Assembly (NCBI RefSeq): GCF_003086695.1
Contig: NZ_CP025999.1
Span: forward strand, 1,591,680 to 1,655,679
Source of the DNA: Stenotrophomonas sp. SAU14A_NAIMI4_8
GTDB lineage: Bacteria; Pseudomonadota; Gammaproteobacteria; Xanthomonadales; Xanthomonadaceae
Reading direction: 5' to 3'
DNA: 64,000 bases
The position numbers and the translations under genes were made by a program. Under the pieces are notes generated by a model. That model was not told where the DNA came from, did no database searches, and saw nothing but the letters and a program-made list of their open reading frames with translations. The stretch's first letter is position 1, and each line of letters begins with the position of its first letter. Shown here one piece after another: positions 45,864 to 53,058 of the stretch.

Positions 45864-45942
45864 GCGTCGCGCGTGTTCACCGCTCGCAGCAGTGTGTCGC
45901 AGCGCTCAGTGCCGCCGAACCACCGCGGCGTACACTGAAGCG

Positions 45943-46860
45943 ATGAACCCGATCGACAACTTCCGCGGCGCGCTGCTGGGCCTCGCCTGCGGTGATGCCG
46001 TTGGCACCACCGTGGAATTCAAGCCGCGCGGCAGCTTCACGCCCCTCACCGACATGGTGGGCGGCGGTCCGTTCAACCTGCAGCGCGGGCAATGGACCGA
46101 CGACACCTCGATGGCCATGTGCCTGGCCGAAAGCCTGCTGCGCTGTGATGACTTCGATGCACGCGACCAGATGAACCGCTATGCGAACTGGTATCGGCAC
46201 GGCTACTGGAGCGCCACCGGCGAATGCTTCGATATCGGCATGGCCACGCGTTCGGCGCTCGATCAGTTCCTGCTGACCGGTCAGCCGCTGGCCGGCAACG
46301 ACGATCCGCGCAGTGCCGGCAATGGTTCGATCATGCGCCTGGCACCGGTGGTGCTGCGCTACGCCGGTCTGCCGGAACTGCCGGCCATGGCCGAACTGAG
46401 CTCGCGCACCACCCACGCCGCGCGCGAATGCCTGGATGCGTGCCGCCTGTTCGCGGTCGCGCTGCAGCGGGCACTGGCCGGTGCCAGCAAGGCGCAGGTG
46501 CTGGATCTGCGCGAAGTGGCCGTGGAGAGCGAGCGCCTGCGTGACATCGCCGCCGGTGGCTACCGCCCGCGCAGTCGCGGGCAGATCCGTGGCAGCGGTT
46601 ACGTGGTGGACAGTCTGGAAGCGGCGTTGTGGTGCTTCGCGCAGCACGATGATTTCGCTGCGGTGGTGCTGGAAGCCGCCAATCTGGGGGACGACGCCGA
46701 CACCACCGCTGCAGTGGCGGGGCAGCTGGCCGGTGCCTTCCACGGCATGGCCGGCATTCCACCGCAGTGGCTGCAGTGGCTGGCGCTGCGCGCGCAGATC
46801 CAGGCGTTGGCCGATGGTTTGTTCCAGCGCAACGTCGTGGCGCACGCGGCAACGGTGTGA
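45943..46860 (+). CDS. ADP-ribosylglycohydrolase (DraG) family protein
   Basis: This 305-aa DraG-type hydrolase has metal-site motifs GQWTDDTSMAMC near residue 50 and NLGDDADTTAAVAGQLAGA near residue 250, both with the paired aspartates that bind magnesium. Family members remove ADP-ribose from proteins or nucleic acids, or cleave related ADP-ribose compounds; the substrate here is unknown. The start at 45943 (MNPIDNFRGALLGLACGD) gives the normal N-terminus. No ADP-ribosyltransferase is adjacent. Confidence 0.9.
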   Translation: MNPIDNFRGALLGLACGDAVGTTVEFKPRGSFTPLTDMVGGGPFNLQRGQWTDDTSMAMCLAESLLRCDDFDARDQMNRYANWYRHGYWSATGECFDIGMATRSALDQFLLTGQPLAGNDDPRSAGNGSIMRLAPVVLRYAGLPELPAMAELSSRTTHAARECLDACRLFAVALQRALAGASKAQVLDLREVAVESERLRDIAAGGYRPRSRGQIRGSGYVVDSLEAALWCFAQHDDFAAVVLEAANLGDDADTTAAVAGQLAGAFHGMAGIPPQWLQWLALRAQIQALADGLFQRNVVAHAATV

Positions 46861-46950
46861 TCGGGCTGCATCGTTCACATTTGCCGCCGGCCCGCTGCCA
46901 GCGTAGCGTAGCGGCGTTGGGCCACGCGGCCCGTGGACAGGAGGTCTGCC

Positions 46951-47502
46951 ATGCACGCGATGTTGAAGGTCGTCCTGGGTATTGCACTGCTGGCGGCCGC
47001 ACCATGGGCGTCGGCGCAGGTGTACAAGTGCAAGGGCGCGTCCGGCGAAACGGTCTATTCGCAGGACCCCTGCGGCAAGGGCGCCGAACCGGTGAAGCTG
47101 CGTTCGAACCGCGCGGCCACCGAAACCGCCGGTGAAGCGGCCAATCGCTCGGCGGTCTATCGCACCACGGAACTCAGTGATGCCGGCATTGCCGAGCGCA
47201 ACTGCCTGCAGAGCGAGCAGTCACGCATCTACGGCCCGTTGGACGCACGCTCGCAGGCGGTCAGCCGCCAGGTCGCCGATCTGAATCGCCAGTTGGCGGC
47301 CACCAGCGGCGGCCTGGCCGGCGCCACCGCCGATGCCGGCATCCGCGCGCAGATTTCCAGCCTGCAGCAGTCGCTCAGCGCCGAACGCAGTGCCGCCGAT
47401 GGGCAGATGTCGGCCGCACGTGACCGCTGTTCGGCCGCGCGCCGCGACCGCGAAAGGGAAGTCCACGACAAGTACAGCCAGCCCACCAGCGCCGCCGGAT
47501 GA
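46951..47502 (+). CDS. DUF4124 domain-containing secreted protein
   Basis: This 183-aa protein has a signal peptide ending ASAQ and an N-terminal DUF4124 motif (VYKCKGASGETVYSQDPCG). A helical, Gln/Arg-rich C-terminal half probably forms a coiled coil (residues about 85-165). A perfect AGGAGG lies 6 bases before the ATG. Periplasmic location is likely and function is unknown. Confidence 0.85.
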   Translation: MHAMLKVVLGIALLAAAPWASAQVYKCKGASGETVYSQDPCGKGAEPVKLRSNRAATETAGEAANRSAVYRTTELSDAGIAERNCLQSEQSRIYGPLDARSQAVSRQVADLNRQLAATSGGLAGATADAGIRAQISSLQQSLSAERSAADGQMSAARDRCSAARRDREREVHDKYSQPTSAAG

Positions 47503-47583
47503 GCCCGCGGGCGCCGGCCCAGTCTCAAACCGCCAAGACATGCCAAGGCGCTATGGTCGGGGTCCAGGTAGTCAGGAGCGGCG

Positions 47584-47637
47584 ATGGCAGGCAAGCACAT
47601 GAACACCGAAGGGCACCGCGCGGGGGACTGCGCATGA
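47584..47637 (+). CDS. possible 17-aa leader peptide coupled to the next gene
   Basis: ATG at 47584 is preceded by AGGAG at 5 bases. The frame encodes MAGKHMNTEGHRAGDCA and stops in an ATGA overlap with the ATG of the gene at 47634. The strong Shine-Dalgarno and the overlap suggest it is translated and couples translation downstream. Too short for homology. Confidence 0.4.
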   Translation: MAGKHMNTEGHRAGDCA

Positions 47638-47903
47638 AGCAGCCGATTGCCGACGTCCGCTGGCTCACGTTCCGGCTGAAGAACGGGCAGTCGATCGGGC
47701 CCGACCAGTTGAAGGATGGCTGGGTGACAGCCGCGGGAACCCGCCACTGCGGGGTGCGGCGCGAACGCAACGAAGGCCACGGCACCGTCTATGCGCTGTA
47801 CGCGCCGGCAGACCTGGCATCGCCGCGCACCGCTGAACTGCGCATGCGCGATTTCCTGATGCGGTCCGGCTACATCTTCACCATGGGGACGCTGGGCGGC
47901 TGA
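47634..47903 (+). CDS. small hypothetical protein
   Basis: This 89-aa protein (MKQPIADVRWLTFRLKNGQ...) shows alternating charged and hydrophobic segments, probably an alpha/beta fold, no signal peptide. No family recognised. It has no clear own Shine-Dalgarno but overlaps a well-initiated mini-ORF (47584-47637). The 3' end faces the convergent thioesterase gene 12 bases away. Confidence 0.6.
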   Translation: MKQPIADVRWLTFRLKNGQSIGPDQLKDGWVTAAGTRHCGVRRERNEGHGTVYALYAPADLASPRTAELRMRDFLMRSGYIFTMGTLGG

Positions 47904-47915
47904 GTAGCGCGGGAA

Positions 47916-48680
47916 TCACGGCCGCACGGTCAGCACCTGGCCGATGCTGCCGATCGGCCCGTGCATGTCGTGCAGCACGGTACTGGTCAGACCGATGCCC
48001 TGTGGGCCGAACGATACCGACGTATCGAAGCCCAGCCACTCGCCCTGCGGCAGGGTGAACAGATGCGCGGTCAGGTCCAGGTTGGGGAAGGCAATGTCCT
48101 TCGGGTCGGCGCGCACGGCCATGCCATTGGACAGGTCGAACAGGGTGGCCGCGCGCGCCAGCGCACTCACCGGCTCGTCGGCCAACAGCGGCTGCAGGGC
48201 ACGCGCCCAGTACTGCGCGCGGCCGGGCCCGTGGTCCAGGCGGCGGACCTGCACGTTCTGGATGAAACCGCCCGGCCACACGCTGGCCGGATCCCACGCC
48301 GGCATGGTCTCGGCCGAGGGCAGGGGCGCAATCGGCGTTCCAGCGATGGCGGCGGTCGCGTTCGGGCGCAGCAGCCAGGCGCGCGCGCGCAGTGCGGCCC
48401 GATCGTCGTGCAGCAGCGTGGCTTCCACCAGTTCGATGGTGCGACCGCCGCGCAGGACTTCGATGCGTGCGTCCATCGCGTCGATCGGAATCGTGCCCAG
48501 GATGTCGTAGGACAGGCGCCCGATCACGAAGCCATGTCCGCGCGCGGCGGCATCGCGCTCGATGTGGTGGGCCAGCAGGCCGATCGCCGGTGCGATGTGC
48601 TGTTCGTGGATGTTCCACGCGCCGCTGGTGTGGGCGGTGGGCAGGTAGCGGGTATCACTCAGTCGTTCGAAGAAGGACAT
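47916..48680 (-). CDS. acyl-CoA thioesterase family protein (TesB-like hotdog)
   Basis: This 254-aa protein looks like a double-hotdog thioesterase: N-terminal WNIHEQHIAPAIGLLAHHIE and SYDILGTIPIDAMDARIEVLRGGRTIELVEATL, C-terminal LDLTAHLFTLPQGEWLGFDTSVSFGPQGIGLTSTVLHD split over both repeats. It would hydrolyse acyl-CoA thioesters; the substrate is unknown. The start at 48680 (MSFFERLSD) gives the usual length; the upstream extension is Cys/Pro-rich noise. Confidence 0.82.
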   Translation of the reverse strand: MSFFERLSDTRYLPTAHTSGAWNIHEQHIAPAIGLLAHHIERDAAARGHGFVIGRLSYDILGTIPIDAMDARIEVLRGGRTIELVEATLLHDDRAALRARAWLLRPNATAAIAGTPIAPLPSAETMPAWDPASVWPGGFIQNVQVRRLDHGPGRAQYWARALQPLLADEPVSALARAATLFDLSNGMAVRADPKDIAFPNLDLTAHLFTLPQGEWLGFDTSVSFGPQGIGLTSTVLHDMHGPIGSIGQVLTVRP

Positions 48681-48705
48681 CGCTGCAGCAGCATGAGGAA
48701 ACGCT

Positions 48706-50241
48706 CTATCGTAGCGCGGCGCCTTCGCTGTGCAGGGCGGCGGGTACGACCGCGGCGCGCACGGTCTGCAGGGCCTGCAGCACCTGCGCATCGCTGAAGC
48801 CGCAGTGGCCTTCCCCTGCTGCCGGCAACTGCCGCAGTCGCGCAGCGGCCCCGGCGCGCGTTGCCAGCTGCGGATACACCGCCTGCATGTGCGGCACGAT
48901 GGTCGGATCGCCTGTGTTGAACTGCACTGCCACCGGTCGTTGCAGCGCGCCGCTCAGGGCCAGCGGCCCGCGCACGTAGCGCTGTGCGGCAGGCGCGGCA
49001 CGCACGCGTGCGACGCCGGCATTGAATGCGGGGTCATCGCCGAAGCCGCTGTAGCGCACCGCGACGTTGCCCACCGGCATGCCGCCGGCACGTTCGATCA
49101 GCTCGTGCAGCACCAGCGCATGCAGGCTGATCGTGCCCGCCAGCGCGTCTGGCTGCACCTGCAGTCGCGTGGCCAACAACGCAGCGGCGTCCGCATCGCC
49201 CTGCAACGCGGTGGCGATGCCCTGGTACAGCGTCGCCTGTGGCAGGGCGGCGGTTTCGGCAGCCAGCAATCCGCTACGCGGCAGGCCCTCGGCTTGGCGG
49301 AAGAAATAGTCGAACGCGATGAGGGTGGTCAGCAGGTCGCTGGCCAGTACCTCGCCGGGCAGGTTGGCGCCGCACAGCGCCACACCGCCGTCGTAGCCCT
49401 GCGGCGTGCGTTCAAGGGTGGCCAGGGTCACCGCGCCGCCCATGGAAAAGCCCAGCAGCCAAGTGTGCCGCAGCCCCGGCAACTGCGCCAGCACCTGGCG
49501 GCGCAGACGTTCTGTATCGGCGATGGCATCGGCAACGGCCCAGCCCTGCGAGGCATAGGCACTCTGCGCTACGGCAAACCCCGCGCCGGTCAGAGCCGCG
49601 GTGGCGTCATTGGCGGCCATCGGTGTCGGCCGCGGTACCCCCTTGGGCTCATAGCCGTGGGCGAGCATCACCAGCTCGCCGTTCCAGCCGGCAGGAACGT
49701 CCAGCCGCCAGGGGGCGCCCTGCAGTACGCCGTCCAGAGTGCGCGCGGTGCCTGCGGTCGCGCCGTCGGCGCAGGCCACGCGCTGCATCGGGAAGTCGAT
49801 GGCCCTGCCGGGTTCGTCACGGGCGATGTCGATGCGTGCCAGCAGGTGCTGCGCGTCCACGCGCCGGTAGTGGATGCGCTGCGGAAAATCATTGTCGCGG
49901 TTCTCGAACACCGCGTTGTCTGCGTCCACCCGTGTGGCGATGAAGTCGGTTGCATCGCGGCCGTTGGGCAGGGCGGTGAATACCAGGCGCCCGTTGTCGT
50001 GCTGGCGCAGCTGCATGAATTCAAACCCCACCGTCTGCCCGTCGCGCAGGGTGCGGCTGCTGCCCAGCAGGGTGCCGCCGGCCAGGCTTGACCACTGCTC
50101 GCCCGATCCGCTGGGCGCACCCTGCAGTTGCCAGCAGCCACTCAACCACTGCAGCTGGGTGATCGATGGCGGGTCTGCGGCCTGGCTGACCGTCGTGGCC
50201 AGCAGCAACGGCAGGCTGGCCAGCAGGGTCCGGATCGACAT
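48706..50241 (-). CDS. DUF6265-alpha/beta hydrolase fusion, secreted
   Basis: This 511-aa protein has a signal peptide ending VSQAA. Residues about 28-135 match DUF6265 (WLSGCWQLQGAPSGSGEQWS, GFEFMQLRQHDNG, VFENRDNDFPQRIHYRR). From about 170 an alpha/beta-hydrolase domain follows, with oxyanion-region VMLAHGYEPKG, nucleophile elbow GFS266MGGA and a C-terminal GEGHCGF histidine. GGAGG 5 bases upstream fixes the start at 50241; a longer antisense frame continues into the AraC gene and is not real. The substrate is unknown. Confidence 0.85.
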   Translation of the reverse strand: MSIRTLLASLPLLLATTVSQAADPPSITQLQWLSGCWQLQGAPSGSGEQWSSLAGGTLLGSSRTLRDGQTVGFEFMQLRQHDNGRLVFTALPNGRDATDFIATRVDADNAVFENRDNDFPQRIHYRRVDAQHLLARIDIARDEPGRAIDFPMQRVACADGATAGTARTLDGVLQGAPWRLDVPAGWNGELVMLAHGYEPKGVPRPTPMAANDATAALTGAGFAVAQSAYASQGWAVADAIADTERLRRQVLAQLPGLRHTWLLGFSMGGAVTLATLERTPQGYDGGVALCGANLPGEVLASDLLTTLIAFDYFFRQAEGLPRSGLLAAETAALPQATLYQGIATALQGDADAAALLATRLQVQPDALAGTISLHALVLHELIERAGGMPVGNVAVRYSGFGDDPAFNAGVARVRAAPAAQRYVRGPLALSGALQRPVAVQFNTGDPTIVPHMQAVYPQLATRAGAAARLRQLPAAGEGHCGFSDAQVLQALQTVRAAVVPAALHSEGAALR

Positions 50242-50376
50242 CGGTGCCTCCGTGCGTGATGGGATGGTGCCTGTATAGCGTCGCCCCTGCGCGCGGACCA
50301 GTGCCCAGCGCAGACGGGCCGTTTCCGATACGATTTGTCGTATATAGCAATGCAGTGCTTGATCCGGAGTCTGTCC

Positions 50377-51204
50377 ATGGTCGATCGTCTTGCCATCCTG
50401 CTCGACCGCTTTGCGGTCACCGCCTCGGTCTTCCACGCCGGTGCGCTGTGCGGCATCAACAGCCTGCAGGGCGAGGATGAGCTGGGCCAGCTGCATCTGG
50501 TCCGGCGCGGGCCGCTGCAGGTCAGCCACGGCCAACACACGCTGCAGATCGACGCGCCCAGCCTGCTGCTGTACCCGCGACCCATGCCGCATCGCTTCCA
50601 CACCGACCCGCAGCAGGGGGCGGACATGGCCTGCGCCAACCTGTCGTTCGAGGGCGGGCGGTTGAACCCGATCAGCGCCGCGCTGCCGGATTTCCTGTGC
50701 ATGCCGCTGGCCGATCTGCACGGCGGTGGGACCGCGCTGGAGCTGCTGTTCGAGGAGGCCTTCGAGCAGCGCTGCGGCCGCACGGCAATGGTCAACCGCT
50801 TGTTCGAGGTGGTGATGATCCAGGTGCTGCGCCAACTGATGGAAGGCGGCGAGATGCGCGGCGGTCTGTTCGCCGGCCTGGGCCATCCGCGGCTGCGGCT
50901 GGCGCTGGTGGCGATGCACGAGGCGCCGGCCCAGGCCTGGACGCTGGAAACCCTGGCCGACGTGGCTGGCATGTCGCGCAGCGTGTTCGCGGCCAGTTTC
51001 CGCCAGGCGATGGGCACCACGCCGGGCCACTACCTGCAGGGCTGGCGGGTGGGCCTTGCGCAGCAGGCGCTGCGCCAGGGGCGGCCGTTGAAGATCATTG
51101 CCGACGAAGTGGGCTACGGCAGCGAAGCGGCTCTGTCGCGCGCCTTCAAGGCGCACACCGGGCAGTCGCCCCGCCAGTGGCGTGGGCAGGCGCTCGCGGC
51201 CTAG
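50377..51204 (+). CDS. AraC-family transcriptional regulator with cupin domain
   Basis: This 275-aa regulator has an N-terminal cupin-like sensor (about 20-150; SLLLYPRPMPHRFHTD) and a C-terminal double helix-turn-helix (about 175-270; LETLADVAGMSRSVFAASFRQAMG and IIADEVGYGSEAALSRAFKAHTG). GGAG lies 7 bases before the ATG at 50377. It is divergent from the DUF6265-hydrolase gene, a natural candidate target. The effector is unknown. Confidence 0.9.
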   Translation: MVDRLAILLDRFAVTASVFHAGALCGINSLQGEDELGQLHLVRRGPLQVSHGQHTLQIDAPSLLLYPRPMPHRFHTDPQQGADMACANLSFEGGRLNPISAALPDFLCMPLADLHGGGTALELLFEEAFEQRCGRTAMVNRLFEVVMIQVLRQLMEGGEMRGGLFAGLGHPRLRLALVAMHEAPAQAWTLETLADVAGMSRSVFAASFRQAMGTTPGHYLQGWRVGLAQQALRQGRPLKIIADEVGYGSEAALSRAFKAHTGQSPRQWRGQALAA

Positions 51205-51207
51205 GCC

Positions 51208-51600
51208 TCAGCCCAGCAGCAGCCGGCTCAGCTTCATGCCGGCAAACAGGCCGGCCACGCCCAGCGCTACCGAACCGCCCGCATACAGGGCAGCCAGGCC
51301 ATGCTGTCCGCGCTGCAGCAGCAGGCCGATTTCCAGCGCATAGGTCGAAAACGTCGTGTACCCGCCCAGCACCCCGGTGGCCAGCAGCAGCCGCAGCTGC
51401 GGCGATGCCCCGTGGCGCAGTGCGAAGGCTTCTACTACAACGCCCATCAGCACGGCGCCGCTCAGGTTCACCAGGAACGTGGACCAGGGCCAGCCGCTGC
51501 TGGCCGCCACCCGCGCGCCCAGCAGGTTGCACGCATGGCGCAGGCAGGCGCCGGCGCCGCCGCCCAGGAAAACCAGGAAATAATTGTTCATCGTCTGCAT
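51208..51600 (-). CDS. crcB: fluoride efflux channel CrcB (Fluc)
   Basis: CrcB/Fluc exports fluoride across the inner membrane as a dimer. This 130-aa protein has four hydrophobic helices, GGGAGACLRHACN near the N-terminus, WPWSTFLVNLSG and the family's GGYTTFSTY. GAGG 6 bases upstream supports the start at 51600; ATG 51591 is the alternative. A fluoride riboswitch lies about 90 bases upstream on the same strand, so expression is probably fluoride-induced. Confidence 0.96.
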   Translation of the reverse strand: MQTMNNYFLVFLGGGAGACLRHACNLLGARVAASSGWPWSTFLVNLSGAVLMGVVVEAFALRHGASPQLRLLLATGVLGGYTTFSTYALEIGLLLQRGQHGLAALYAGGSVALGVAGLFAGMKLSRLLLG

Positions 51601-51687
51601 TGCAGGCCTCGTCTGTGCTGCACCGGTGCGGAGGCGTGGGCGATGGCGGGCACAGGCCTGCCATCAACGAACGCCGGTTCGTTGTAC

Positions 51688-51742
51688 GGCAGGAGCCATC
51701 AGCCATCTGGCGGTTGTCGGGGAGCCCCATCCCCATCAACCC
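51688..51742 (-). promoter_or_regulatory. fluoride riboswitch (crcB RNA motif)
   Basis: Read on the minus strand, the sequence has GGGGATGGGGCTCCCC, then GACAACC, GCCAGATGGC and TGATGGCTCCTGCC. It aligns block for block with the crcB/fluoride aptamer: helix GGNG...CNCC, the A-rich joining segment, the short GCC/GGC helix and the conserved TGATGGCTCCTGCC tail that forms the pseudoknot. It precedes crcB. A downstream segment GCAGGCCT (51654-51661) can pair with the crcB Shine-Dalgarno region, suggesting translational control. Confidence 0.92.
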
Positions 51743-51765
51743 GCATGCTACCAGTGCCGATGGCG

Positions 51766-52206
51766 TCAGGGCAGCGAGGTCATCACCACCCGCGCCACCT
51801 TCGTGCGGTGCAGGCCTTCCATCAGCAGATCGTGTGCCATCAGCTCCAGCGCGGCGCGACGGCGGTAATCAACGGTCAGCCCGCGCTGCTCCAGCAGGCG
51901 CGCGACGATTTCGCAGGCCGTCTGCCAGACATCCAGATAGGCCTCGCTGGGCATGTACATGTACGCCGTGCCGTGCTCGCCCACGCCGCGGCCCTCCGGG
52001 CCCAGCAGCAGTTCGCGCGGGTCGAGCTTCACCGCATCGGCGATGCGGAACAGCTGCTCGGCCTTCACGTGTCCGGGTTTGACGTGGTCGTTGAGCCAGT
52101 TGCTGATCGTGGCCGTGGTGGTATCGGCGGCGCGGGCCAGGTCGGCCGGGCGGGGGTGCCCGGCGTCCTTCATGGCGGCGGCGAGTCGTTGTCCAAGAGT
52201 ATTCAT
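51766..52206 (-). CDS. CI-like helix-turn-helix repressor
   Basis: This 146-aa protein has an N-terminal XRE/CI-type helix-turn-helix (RPADLARAADTTTATISNWLNDH, residues about 20-42, then KAEQLFRIADAVKLDPRELL). A C-terminal helical region follows (about 85-146), without the LexA/CI peptidase Ser/Lys pattern. It is divergent from a Cro-like gene with a 78-base gap holding candidate operators, a lambdoid immunity layout. No other phage genes are nearby. Confidence 0.8.
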   Translation of the reverse strand: MNTLGQRLAAAMKDAGHPRPADLARAADTTTATISNWLNDHVKPGHVKAEQLFRIADAVKLDPRELLLGPEGRGVGEHGTAYMYMPSEAYLDVWQTACEIVARLLEQRGLTVDYRRRAALELMAHDLLMEGLHRTKVARVVMTSLP

Positions 52207-52212
52207 CTATGC

Positions 52213-52247
52213 AAGCCAGCTTAACGCGTGGATGCCGAAGAATCCTT
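52213..52247. promoter_or_regulatory. candidate CI/Cro operators
   Basis: Two AAG-N4-CTT palindromes, AAGCCAGCTT (52213-52222) and AAGAATCCTT (52238-52247), have centres 25 bases apart in the CI/Cro intergenic region. A third, AAGTACGCTT, is at 52541-52550. On the minus strand the first reads GTTAAGCTGGCTTG, and the third reads GTTAAGCGTACTTAG, sharing GTTAAGC-N3-CTT. Confidence 0.4.
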
Positions 52248-52284
52248 GGCGCACCATCGGGTCGATTGATGAATGGAGCAGCGC

Positions 52285-52494
52285 ATGCCCGACTTCTGGA
52301 ACAAGCGACAGGTCCGCCACCGGCTGGGGTTCCGCACCGACGCCGAGCTGGCCCGATTCTTCGGTGTCAGCCGTTCTGCGGTGTCCCAATGGCCGCGGGA
52401 CTTCCCCATACCGCCGCTGCGGCGCTACATCCTGCAGCAGCGCTACCCGCATCTTTTCCCGGCCAATCGGAACCCTGAGGGCGAAACGCTGTGA
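52285..52494 (+). CDS. Cro-like small DNA-binding protein
   Basis: This 69-aa protein (MPDFWNKRQVRHRLGFRTDAELARFFGVSRSAVSQWPRD, written here over two helices) has a Cro/YdaS-type helix-turn-helix at about residues 17-40, then PIPPLRRYILQQRYP. GGAG 6 bases before the ATG at 52285 favours it over ATG 52273. It is divergent from the CI-like gene and would compete for the same operators if the pair works as a switch. Confidence 0.78.
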   Translation: MPDFWNKRQVRHRLGFRTDAELARFFGVSRSAVSQWPRDFPIPPLRRYILQQRYPHLFPANRNPEGETL

Positions 52495-52820
52495 ATCGCG
52501 ACAGGGTGTGACGCGTTCAACTCGGTTTGTAGAAAACGCTAAGTACGCTTAACAAAATAGGGAAATTCAATCGAACCTTGGCTTCTGATTGGCCGCCCGA
52601 CCCGTCGCGCGGGCGATCTGTCGCCTATGGACCGATTGGTGTCGGCGCCTTGCAGCATGAACCATTAATAATTTCAATCGAAAAACGTGCAGGCTGTAAT
52701 TGACCTGTCGTGAAAATTGTGACTAATTGGCATCAACCGGTTGTGAAGGCCGGGAGTGGCAGCAGCAGGATCACAAGTGGTCGTCCGTCACTGATGCAGA
52801 ACAAGTCCAACGGAGGTCGT
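52495..52820. other. AT-rich intergenic region with direct repeats
   Basis: This 326-base gap has no convincing gene. It is clearly richer in A+T than its surroundings (around 52500-52580 and 52660-52740). It contains a third operator-like palindrome (AAGTACGCTT, 52541-52550) and a 13-base direct repeat, AAATTCAATCGAA (52563-52575) and AATTTCAATCGAA (52670-52682), with one mismatch. Promoters for the downstream small gene probably lie here. Confidence 0.6.
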
Positions 52821-53057
52821 ATGGAATACGGCATGCATGGCTTGGCTGAACGGGTACGCCGCGAACTGGAAGCCAGCTACCACAGACACGGATGCGGCCC
52901 CGCGTTCTGGGATACCTACCAGCAGGTGCTCAACCGGCTGGTACCGCAGGGCACTGCGCGCACCGAAGTGACCAACGAAATGGCGCTGATCATCGAGCAG
53001 CTCGGCATCGTGCGCCGCGCCCAGCTGGTGCCGCCGGACGCCGATCGTACGCGCTGA
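52821..53057 (+). CDS. small hypothetical protein
   Basis: This 78-aa protein (MEYGMHGLAERVRRELEASY...) is mostly helical and charged, without signal peptide. GGAGG lies 4-5 bases before the ATG at 52821; a longer frame from 52710 crosses the AT-rich region and lacks such a signal. No family recognised. It ends one base before the stop of the convergent CcoG-like gene. Confidence 0.65.
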   Translation: MEYGMHGLAERVRRELEASYHRHGCGPAFWDTYQQVLNRLVPQGTARTEVTNEMALIIEQLGIVRRAQLVPPDADRTR

Positions 53058-53058
53058 T

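Noticed and set aside
48706..51156. 816-codon minus-strand fusion spanning the hydrolase and the AraC region
   Set aside because: A strong Shine-Dalgarno and signal peptide place the start at 50241; the extension is antisense to a good AraC gene.
51766..53057. Prophage
   Set aside because: Only the CI/Cro-like pair suggests a phage. No integrase, structural or lysis genes and no attachment repeats at the neighbouring genes were found.
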